Of a stretch of DNA of 64,000 bases, positions 57,118 through 64,000 are shown piece after piece. The DNA comes from Pseudoalteromonas sp. MSK9-3 (GTDB lineage Bacteria; Pseudomonadota; Gammaproteobacteria; Enterobacterales; Alteromonadaceae): the NCBI RefSeq assembly GCF_003590335.1, contig NZ_MIET01000007.1:1-64000 (forward strand). Reading direction: 5' to 3'. Made by a program: the position numbers and the translations under genes. Position 1 is the stretch's first letter; the number at the start of each line of letters is the position of its first letter. The notes beneath the pieces were generated by a model that worked only from the letters and a program-made list of their open reading frames with translations, did no database searches and had not been told where the DNA came from.

Positions 57118-58170
57118 TTAGTTTTCGAGCGAAGATGACGAATGTTCTGGTTTTGCTGTGATCTGTGCAAAAGTCGCTTGAATTTTCTCTGGAATACAGC
57201 GTTCTACTTCTCGTGAAGCTTCTTCAATTGCAGCAAGAAATGCTTTATTTGAGGCATTTCCATGGCTTTTCACAACAATACCCCGCAATCCTACCAGACT
57301 TGCGCCATTATACTGGTCGGGGTTCACACGTTTATACAGCTTTTTTATTATAGGGCGAAGTGCCAGTGCTAATAAACGGTAAAATACATGTTTTTTCAAT
57401 GCTTTTGTAAACTTATACATGATAAGTTTTGCTATTCCTTCGCATGTCTTCAATGCAACGTTACCAACAAAACCCTCACAGACTATAACATCTGCTTTAC
57501 CTGAAAACATATCGCTTCCCTCACAATACCCTTGGTAATTGATTTGAGGTGTCGCTTTCATCATCTGCGCTGCCTGCTTTATTGTGTCGTGGCCTTTAAT
57601 TTCCTCCGATCCAATATTCAATAGGCAGACTTTCGGTTTATCAATGTTTTGTGCTTGCCCTGCAACAATTGAGCCCATGACTCCGAACTGGAACAACGTT
57701 TCAGCATCACAATGTACATTAGCGCCCAAGTCTAATAAATAAACCGGCTGTTTCTTTTCTGTTGGTACGGCTGAAATTAACGCAGGGCGTTTAATTCCCG
57801 GCAGCATTTTAAGGACATAATGTGCCATAAAGAACAATGCCCCCGTGTTACCTGCACTGACACATGCTTGTGCTTCACCTGATTTAACTAATTCTAAAGC
57901 AACTCGCATTGAAGATGATTTTTTATTTCTCAATGCCGAAGCAGGCTCACAGCTATTGGTCACAACTTCAGAGCAGTGCTTAATGATCAATCTAGGGTGA
58001 TTTAACGAGTCGAGATCAGATAGGCGTTCGCGAATCAGTTTTTCGCTGCCACATAGGAGTAGAGTTAGGTTTGCGTGTTTATTTACCGCAGAAACTGCAG
58101 CAGGAATAGATGAACGGGGGCCGTAATCGCCCCCCATCATATCTAACGCTATGGTTAGATGAGTCAGCAT
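57118..58170 (-). CDS. plsX: Phosphate acyltransferase PlsX
   Basis: Acyl-ACP + phosphate to acyl phosphate, the first step of PlsX/PlsY phospholipid synthesis. 350 residues. N-terminal [13 protein letters not shown], ...[12 protein letters not shown], and [11 protein letters not shown] are typical. The ATG at 58170 is preferred to the TTG one codon before. Lies 11 bp after rpmF. Confidence 0.95.
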   Translation of the reverse strand: MLTHLTIALDMMGGDYGPRSSIPAAVSAVNKHANLTLLLCGSEKLIRERLSDLDSLNHPRLIIKHCSEVVTNSCEPASALRNKKSSSMRVALELVKSGEAQACVSAGNTGALFFMAHYVLKMLPGIKRPALISAVPTEKKQPVYLLDLGANVHCDAETLFQFGVMGSIVAGQAQNIDKPKVCLLNIGSEEIKGHDTIKQAAQMMKATPQINYQGYCEGSDMFSGKADVIVCEGFVGNVALKTCEGIAKLIMYKFTKALKKHVFYRLLALALRPIIKKLYKRVNPDQYNGASLVGLRGIVVKSHGNASNKAFLAAIEEASREVERCIPEKIQATFAQITAKPEHSSSSLEN

Positions 58171-58181
58171 CAAGCAATCTC

Positions 58182-58352
58182 TTATTTAGAAATTACTTGA
58201 ACGCCTTTGTAGTAACCATCTGCAGTCACATGGTGACGACGATGAGTCTCGCCTGAAACCTGATCTACAGTTAAAGCTGGTCCACTGATCGCATCGTGTG
58301 AACGACGCATACCGCGTCTTGCGCGAGACTTTTTGCTTTTTTGTACTGCCAT
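58182..58352 (-). CDS. rpmF: 50S ribosomal protein L32
   Basis: A 56-residue basic protein read from ATG at 58352 to TAA. It begins [20 protein letters not shown], then [18 protein letters not shown], and ends KGVQVISK, the gammaproteobacterial L32 pattern (no zinc Cys). It lies between yceD and plsX, the standard order. A good AAGGCTC site precedes it. Confidence 0.97.
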   Translation of the reverse strand: MAVQKSKKSRARRGMRRSHDAISGPALTVDQVSGETHRRHHVTADGYYKGVQVISK

Positions 58353-58362
58353 GAGCCTTCTC

Positions 58363-58887
58363 CTAAGAATCTTTCTTAAGTTGTTTTAAAATATCAAATG
58401 GATTTGGTTTACTCTCTTCTGCATCTATTTCTCCGAAGCTGGCTGGCTTCTCAGAATAAGAACAGTTAACTTCGTTATGAGTAGGTACTATTGGAATCGC
58501 TAAAATCAATTCATCTTCGATTAATTCTCGAAGATTAATTTCACCATCTTCATCCAATTCTACTATATCGTAGTTATCAGGAAGTTCGTCTGACTCTGCA
58601 TCCGCCTTCACAGGAGAATACATAAAGTCTTGGACCAAATCCAACCCTAGTTCATCATTACAACGCTGACAAACAACAGTCAGATGCGTTTGGATAGAAC
58701 CATACACAACTGTTAACCCTTGCTCATCATTTTTGCAATGAATTTGTACCGCTATTTCACCGCTTTGATCACGCACAACTTGCTCTAAACGAGAAAGTTC
58801 TTCGAGTTGAACAACACCATCATAACTGAGTTGGCGCTGAGCTGCTCTGCTTGGATCAAGAGTGACGGGAATTTTCACCTTTTGCAT
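58363..58887 (-). CDS. yceD: YceD (DUF177) 23S rRNA accumulation protein
   Basis: 174 residues, acidic. Central [18 protein letters not shown] and the later [27 protein letters not shown] pattern are diagnostic of DUF177. In E. coli loss lowers 23S rRNA level. First gene of the minus-strand rpmF-plsX-fab cluster. Confidence 0.92.
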   Translation of the reverse strand: MQKVKIPVTLDPSRAAQRQLSYDGVVQLEELSRLEQVVRDQSGEIAVQIHCKNDEQGLTVVYGSIQTHLTVVCQRCNDELGLDLVQDFMYSPVKADAESDELPDNYDIVELDEDGEINLRELIEDELILAIPIVPTHNEVNCSYSEKPASFGEIDAEESKPNPFDILKQLKKDS

Positions 58888-59006
58888 AGGGGCTGCATCA
58901 TATAGATTGTTAGTATGTTAGTCAAAATAAATATCAAACTTTCCTTTGTTTTTCGCTTGATTGCGCCCTATCCTAGCAACAAGTTTACAATGACTTCAGA
59001 GTATTT

Positions 59007-59606
59007 ATGAAAATCCCTCTTATTCTAGCCTCTAGTTCTGAATTTAGGCAGTCTATTTTAAAAAAAATCAACCTACCATTTTCATCTTTCAGTCCCGAAA
59101 TTGATGAAACCGCGCGAGTCAATGAAACGCCTGAACAATTAGTCCTTCGTTTAGCAGAACAAAAAGCACGCACCGCCACAAAACACTATGCGCAAGGCCT
59201 CGTTATCGGTTCAGATCAGGTTGCTGTCCATCAAAACCAAATTTTAGGTAAACCCCATACAAAATCAAATGCAGTCGCGCAATTACAACTGTTTAGTGGG
59301 CAAAAAGTGACGTTTCTTACGGGACTATGCCTTTATAACATTGAACAAAATAAAAGCGTGTCGATTGTCGAACCGTTCCATGTTTACTTTCGCAACCTAA
59401 ATAAAAATCAAATCTCTGCCTATTGCGACGCAGAACAACCCTATCAATGTGCAGGGAGCTTTAAAAGTGAGGGGTTAGGTATTTGCTTATTTGAAAAATT
59501 AGAAGGCAATGATCCAAATAGCCTCATCGGATTACCCTTGATCCAATTGACGCAAATGCTTTTAGACCAAGGAATCGATATATTAACTGAAAATAGTACT
59601 GCGTAA
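59007..59606 (+). CDS. yceF: Maf-like nucleotide pyrophosphatase, YceF type
   Basis: Cytosolic house-cleaning enzyme of 199 residues. LILASSSEFRQSIL N-terminus, GSDQVAVHQNQILGKPHT and QCAGSFKSEGLG match YceF, which removes 7-methyl-GTP. Divergent from yceD. Its last 24 bp overlap the convergent HAD gene. Confidence 0.92.
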   Translation: MKIPLILASSSEFRQSILKKINLPFSSFSPEIDETARVNETPEQLVLRLAEQKARTATKHYAQGLVIGSDQVAVHQNQILGKPHTKSNAVAQLQLFSGQKVTFLTGLCLYNIEQNKSVSIVEPFHVYFRNLNKNQISAYCDAEQPYQCAGSFKSEGLGICLFEKLEGNDPNSLIGLPLIQLTQMLLDQGIDILTENSTA

Positions 59607-60227
59607 CGCGTCATAGTCATCACACACTGTTAACGCGTTTGTTGCTGATAGCGCTAATGTATCAGCAGCCCCCCAACTCATTGCCACAGCATCTACCTTT
59701 GCATGCTTTGCCATTTGCATATCTAACAATGAATCACCCACCATAAGCGCTGAGCTTGCAGCGATCCCGAGTTCACTGAGGATCTGCTCAAGCATATCAG
59801 GAGCGGGCTTTGAGCTTGCTTCATCTGCCGTACGACTGGTAATAAAATACTGACTTAACCCAGATTCTTTAAGTACCCGATCAAGGCCCCTGCGACTTTT
59901 ACCAGTAGCGACAGCCAATAACATTCCCTGAGTACGTAATTCCATCAGCAACTCAGCGGTCCCTTTAAACATCGCAGGCTCTAAAGTAGTATTGCTTTTA
60001 TAGCTGGCTTGATAACCAGTAACTAGCTCAGGCCACATAGCTTTATGTTTGGGAAATAAAGTCGCAATAGCGACTTCCAATGAAAGCCCGATAACCGCAG
60101 CGGCATCCCCCGTCTTGGGCTCTGGTACTCCTACACGCAATGCCGCCTGTTTAAGGCAGTTGACAATTTTTGGTATGGAGTCCATTAATGTGCCATCCCA
60201 ATCAAAAATTATCAGCTTATATTTCAT
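59583..60227 (-). CDS. HAD-superfamily phosphatase
   Basis: 214 residues with all four HAD motifs: IFDWDGTLMDS (nucleophile Asp), AVATGKSRRG, SSKPAPDM (Lys) and MVGDSLLDMQMA. Helical cap after motif I. Close to phosphoglycolate-phosphatase-like Gph/YieH proteins; the substrate is unknown. It starts 4 bp after rluC on the same strand, a common pairing. Confidence 0.9.
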   Translation of the reverse strand: MKYKLIIFDWDGTLMDSIPKIVNCLKQAALRVGVPEPKTGDAAAVIGLSLEVAIATLFPKHKAMWPELVTGYQASYKSNTTLEPAMFKGTAELLMELRTQGMLLAVATGKSRRGLDRVLKESGLSQYFITSRTADEASSKPAPDMLEQILSELGIAASSALMVGDSLLDMQMAKHAKVDAVAMSWGAADTLALSATNALTVCDDYDALRSTIFS

Positions 60228-60231
60228 AAGT

Positions 60232-61182
60232 TTAGCCTCGTAAAACCTTTAAGCAATTCTTTAGCGTTTTGTCCAATGGCGCTTCAACACGCAATGTGGT
60301 CTCCGTTTTAGGGTGGAAAAAGCGAATATCATGGGCATGCAAAAATAACCGGTTTAAGCCGAGTTTACGCATTTTACCGTCAAATACTTGATCTCCATAC
60401 TTATCATCACAAGCAATAGGGTGCCCTTTACATTGAGTATGAACCCGTATTTGGTGAGTACGCCCCGTCACCGGAGAGGCTTGCACTAAAGTACAATCAT
60501 CAAAGCGTTGCAACACTTTAAAACGAGTATGAGAGGCTTTGCCTTCCTCATGATCAACTCGTACAACACGTTCACCTGACTGCAACGTATTTTTTCGTAG
60601 CGGTTCAGTGACATTTTTTGTTTTTGATTGCCACTCTCCGGTTACTAACGCCCAGTAATTTTTCTCCATCGTTTTTTCACGCAACTGCTCGTGTAAACTT
60701 TTTAGGACCGAACGTCGCTTTGAAATCAATAAACAACCCGATGTATCTCGGTCTAAACGATGTACCAATTCCAAGCTTTTTTCATCCGGACGAAGTGCGC
60801 GCATTGCCTCAATTAAACCATAGCTTAAACCACTCCCACCATGCACCGCCATTCCTGAAGGTTTATTTATAACAATTAGATACTTATCTTCATAAATAAT
60901 GGCATCCTCAAGCCCTGCAACCTTATCTAGATTTTTTGGTACAAATTCTTCTCTCTCAGCCACTTTAACTGGCGGAATACGTACTAAATCATCAACTTGG
61001 AGTCGATACACTGGTTTAACGCGTTTTTTATTAACTCGCACTTCCCCTTTGCGCAAAATTTTATAGATGGCGCTTTTTGGCACCCCCTTCAAATGCGTCA
61101 ACAAGAAGTTATCTATTCGTTGACCATCTTGGTCTTCGTTAATAGTTACAAAGCTAACTTTTAGAGCCGGTTTTTCTGACAT
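60232..61182 (-). CDS. rluC: 23S rRNA pseudouridine synthase RluC
   Basis: Makes pseudouridine at 955, 2504 and 2580 of 23S rRNA in E. coli. 316 residues. N-terminal S4 domain (QRIDNFLLTHLKGVPKSAIYKILR, split) and catalytic Asp in VHRLDRDTSGCLL. It stands head-to-head with rne, the classical location of rluC. Confidence 0.95.
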   Translation of the reverse strand: MSEKPALKVSFVTINEDQDGQRIDNFLLTHLKGVPKSAIYKILRKGEVRVNKKRVKPVYRLQVDDLVRIPPVKVAEREEFVPKNLDKVAGLEDAIIYEDKYLIVINKPSGMAVHGGSGLSYGLIEAMRALRPDEKSLELVHRLDRDTSGCLLISKRRSVLKSLHEQLREKTMEKNYWALVTGEWQSKTKNVTEPLRKNTLQSGERVVRVDHEEGKASHTRFKVLQRFDDCTLVQASPVTGRTHQIRVHTQCKGHPIACDDKYGDQVFDGKMRKLGLNRLFLHAHDIRFFHPKTETTLRVEAPLDKTLKNCLKVLRG

Positions 61183-61696
61183 TGCCTAATCACTGATTTG
61201 AGTAATAATTTAGTTGCTATCACGAGTATATTAATGGGATAATCGGCCCGCAAATTTTTGCGAATTTGCTTTTTATCGCAAAAATCGACCGTGATGCACA
61301 TCTTGGGTGCCAGATCATACAGATTGAAGCTTGGATCTCCAACGCTTTTTAGCCCCAATTAAAACACGTGCGTTTAGCCCACTGCGTTGCGCGTAATAGA
61401 ACTCAGTGTGAATGCTAAGCATGGTAAGAAATAAAAAAGCAAAAAATAGAAGATATACGTCAGATTGTTTAGTAACGAGCCCTTTAGCCCGTGCAAACAC
61501 CGAACGCAAATAGCGATGCTCGCAGGTGCCAGTAATATAATGGCGAAAAAAGCCAATAATAAGGCACTGTGAAGCCGGTACTACTGATTGTTCCCATTTC
61601 CCCAGTCGGGAGACTGTATTAAATACCTTGGAACGCTGAATGTAGGCTCGTGATATCAATCAGACTTAACTAAAAATTGAAATGTAGAGTAACAAT
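61183..61696 (+). promoter_or_regulatory. rluC/rne divergent region and probable long rne leader
   Basis: 514 bp without a convincing gene. In E. coli rne has a ~360-nt 5' leader through which RNase E trims its own mRNA; by position this region probably does the same. I could not single out the conserved hp2-type hairpin by eye, so this is inference. The ATG of rne is preceded by a weak AGAGTAAC site. Confidence 0.5.
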
Positions 61697-64000
61697 ATGA
61701 AACGTATGCTAATCAATGCTACGCAGCAAGAAGAAATGCGCGTCGCACTGGTTGACGGCCAACGCCTTTACGATCTAGATATCGAAAGCCCTGGTCACGA
61801 ACAGAAAAAAGCAAATATATACAAGGGTAAAATTACCCGTATCGAACCATCTCTTGAAGCAGCCTTTGTTGATTATGGTGCTGAACGTCACGGTTTCCTT
61901 CCTTTAAAAGAAATAGCAAAAACCTACTTCCCTTCTGGATACACATTCAATGGTCGTCCAAATATCAAAGATGTGATCAGAGAAGGGCAAGAAGTCATCG
62001 TTCAAGTTGATAAAGAAGAACGAGGCCAAAAAGGTGCAGCGTTAACAACGTTTATTAGCGTCGCTGGTAGCTACTTGGTGCTCATGCCAAATAACCCTCG
62101 TGCCGGCGGTATTTCACGTCGCATCGAAGGGGACGAACGCATTGAATTAAAAGAATCCCTTAGCCGCCTTGATTTACCAAAAGGTATGGGCCTCATTGTT
62201 CGTACAGCAGGTGTAGGTAAATCTTTTGAAGAACTTGAATATGACTTGAAAGCGCTATTGGTGCACTGGCAAGCGATTCAAGAAGCAGCCGACAGTGGCA
62301 AAGCGCCGTTTTTAATCCATCAAGAAAGTAACGTGATATTCCGTGCTATTCGTGACTACTTACGTCGCGACATCGGTGAGATCTTGATTGATAAAGCGCG
62401 AGTCTTCGAAGAAGCAAAAGCACACATCGAGCGTTTTCGTCCCGACTTTATGAGCCGAGTGAAGTTATACCAAAACGATGTACCGTTATTCACGCATTAC
62501 CAAATAGAAAGCCAAATAGAGTCTGCGTTTCAACGTGAAGTTCGTTTGCCTTCTGGCGGTTCAATTGTTATTGACCCTACTGAAGCACTTACCTCAATTG
62601 ACATCAACTCTTCAAAAGCAACCAAAGGTGGTGACATTGAAGAGACTGCACTGAATACAAATTTAGAAGCAGCGGATGAAATTGCGCGTCAATTACGTTT
62701 GCGTGATTTAGGCGGCCTGATAGTCATTGACTTCATTGACATGACCCCTCCTCGTCACCAACGTGAAGTAGAAAATCGTTTAAAAGATGCGGTAAGACCA
62801 GACAGAGCTCGCGTGCAAATCGGTAAAATCTCACGCTTTGGTTTACTTGAGATGTCTCGTCAGCGTTTACGTCCAAGTCTTGGTGAAGCTAGTCAGCACT
62901 CTTGCCCTCGTTGTAATGGACAAGGTACCATTCGTTCAAACGAGTCAATTGCTCTGTCAATTTTGCGTTTAATCGAAGAAGAAGCGATTAAAGAAAATAC
63001 TGCGCAAGTGAATGCTCAAGTACCAGTACGTGTAGGCGCTTACTTACTTAATGAGAAACGTAAGTCTGTTCACCGTATCGAAAAACGTCACAATTGTGAC
63101 GTCGTGATCATTCCTAATCAGCACTTAGAAACCCCACATTACGAAGTTGTTCGTTTGCGTAAAGATGAAACGTCTGAAGCGGCAAGTTACGAACAAATGA
63201 GCGTGCCAGAGCCAGAGACAATTGAAGTTGCGCGCACGGTTACTGCAGTTAAAGAAGAGCCTGTTCTTAAAGGTGTTGTAATGCCTTCGGCACCTGCGCC
63301 TCAACCAGTTGCTGAAACGACAGAGAAACCAGCGAGTGCACCGGTAAGTGCAGAGCCAAGCTTACTTTCTCGTATTGGTACTTGGTTAAAGGGTTTATTC
63401 GATACTGAAGAGCCTGCTCCAGAACCTAAACCAGAGCCTAAGCCTGTTGATAAAAAGCCGCGTCGAAACAATGACAATCGCCGCCGCAATCAGCGCCGCC
63501 GAAACTCAGGTAAAAAACGTGATGAGCATGGCGATGCAGTAAACACTGAGCAAAACCAAACTGCTGTTACAAATACTGACAGTAATGAAAAACCTGAAGG
63601 TCGCAACAAGCGCCGCCGTCAGAATAACCGTAAACGCAACGACCAGCAAAAGCCGGAACATGACGTTGAATCAACGTCAAAAGATACGACAGAAGTTAAA
63701 GAGCCTAATACAAAACCACGTCGTCAGCGTAGAAATATGCGTAAAAAAGTCCGTGTTGTTGATGAATCTGTTGAGCAAACAGCAGATACAAACACAGTTC
63801 AAGCACAAGAGCCAATTCAACAGACTGAAAAGCCAGTTGAAAAGCCTACTAGGCAACGAACTCGTAAAGAAGCGCAAAGCACGCATGCGTCTGATCAAGC
63901 GGAAGTTGAAACTAAACAGCCTGAGACTCCAACATCCGATGCTCAACACCCTGTTGCACAAACAGCTGTAGCAACTGACACAGTAGTAGCTGATACAGTA
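61697..64000 (+). CDS. rne: Ribonuclease E, 3' end beyond window
   Basis: Endonuclease at the core of the RNA degradosome. 768 codons are seen, no stop. S1 domain (about 35-125, [23 protein letters not shown], split), DNase I-like catalytic domain with Asp in SIDINSSK (D302) and in LIVIDFIDM, and the zinc-link CPRC (403-406) that joins dimers. The membrane-targeting amphipathic helix [14 protein letters not shown] lies at 555-568, matching E. coli segment A. It is followed by Arg-rich RNA-binding, low-complexity sequence. The downstream scaffold that binds enolase/PNPase lies outside. Confidence 0.97.
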   Translation, partial: MKRMLINATQQEEMRVALVDGQRLYDLDIESPGHEQKKANIYKGKITRIEPSLEAAFVDYGAERHGFLPLKEIAKTYFPSGYTFNGRPNIKDVIREGQEVIVQVDKEERGQKGAALTTFISVAGSYLVLMPNNPRAGGISRRIEGDERIELKESLSRLDLPKGMGLIVRTAGVGKSFEELEYDLKALLVHWQAIQEAADSGKAPFLIHQESNVIFRAIRDYLRRDIGEILIDKARVFEEAKAHIERFRPDFMSRVKLYQNDVPLFTHYQIESQIESAFQREVRLPSGGSIVIDPTEALTSIDINSSKATKGGDIEETALNTNLEAADEIARQLRLRDLGGLIVIDFIDMTPPRHQREVENRLKDAVRPDRARVQIGKISRFGLLEMSRQRLRPSLGEASQHSCPRCNGQGTIRSNESIALSILRLIEEEAIKENTAQVNAQVPVRVGAYLLNEKRKSVHRIEKRHNCDVVIIPNQHLETPHYEVVRLRKDETSEAASYEQMSVPEPETIEVARTVTAVKEEPVLKGVVMPSAPAPQPVAETTEKPASAPVSAEPSLLSRIGTWLKGLFDTEEPAPEPKPEPKPVDKKPRRNNDNRRRNQRRRNSGKKRDEHGDAVNTEQNQTAVTNTDSNEKPEGRNKRRRQNNRKRNDQQKPEHDVESTSKDTTEVKEPNTKPRRQRRNMRKKVRVVDESVEQTADTNTVQAQEPIQQTEKPVEKPTRQRTRKEAQSTHASDQAEVETKQPETPTSDAQHPVAQTAVATDTVVADTV

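Noticed and set aside
61315..61659. 114-codon minus-strand ORF in the rluC/rne gap
   Set aside because: It lies antisense to the rne leader, has no ribosome site and no recognisable domain; another overlapping frame is equally open.
63585..63971. Extra plus-strand ORF in the rne C-terminal region
   Set aside because: It is a frame-shifted shadow of the Arg/Lys/Gln-rich coding sequence of rne; composition explains it.

Overview
The window looks like chromosomal DNA of a marine gammaproteobacterium of the Alteromonadales, most likely Pseudoalteromonas or a close relative. This is inferred from protein likeness and from gene order: yfbV/ackA-pta, mrp/metG, and the yceD-rpmF-plsX-fab-pabC-mltG-tmk-holB-pilZ-tatD block followed by rluC/rne. 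The DNA is moderately AT-rich throughout. I see no tRNA or rRNA genes, no CRISPR array and no prophage. The only insertion-sequence trace is a transposase tail at the left edge.

Positions 1-12,400 form a variable region. It holds an ISAs1-type transposase end, a hybrid sensor kinase, a TonB-dependent receptor, a LysR regulator divergent from an NADPH-dependent FMN reductase, and a chemotaxis receptor. It closes with a compact arsenate-resistance operon (arsR - GAPDH - arsJ, minus strand) that has a candidate ArsR operator. Next comes the most intriguing gene, a lone 60-codon ORF (12,579-12,761). It encodes a peptide with a leader ending in VAGG and a Trp/Cys-rich tail, with its own ribosome binding site and terminator. 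It resembles a ribosomally made, modified peptide precursor but has no maturation genes beside it.

Positions 12,900-25,500 carry astB, a large putative lipoprotein metallopeptidase, and a MerR-controlled cupin/DUF2938 pair with a textbook MerR-type operator-promoter. Small exported proteins, a Bax-like glucosaminidase, a type-2 dGTPase (a family linked to phage defence), exonuclease III and rlmA follow.

Positions 25,500-43,500 are mostly housekeeping: yfbV, ackA-pta, an ACT-domain protein, an EIIA-like protein that lacks both phospho-site histidines, yffB-dapE-M15 peptidase, alaA, a lone HPt protein, a DTW-domain tRNA-modifying enzyme with an HEWWH protein, an EAL-domain protein, dcd, mrp/apbC and metG. 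A long nested palindrome lies between the EAL gene and dcd.

Positions 43,550-64,000 hold a large propeller-type sensor kinase, a PhoD-like phosphatase, and then the long minus-strand lipid/replication cluster tatD-pilZ-holB-tmk-mltG-pabC-fabF-acpP-fabG-fabD-plsX-rpmF-yceD. fabH is missing from its usual place between plsX and fabD. yceF, a HAD phosphatase and rluC follow, and the window ends inside rne (RNase E).
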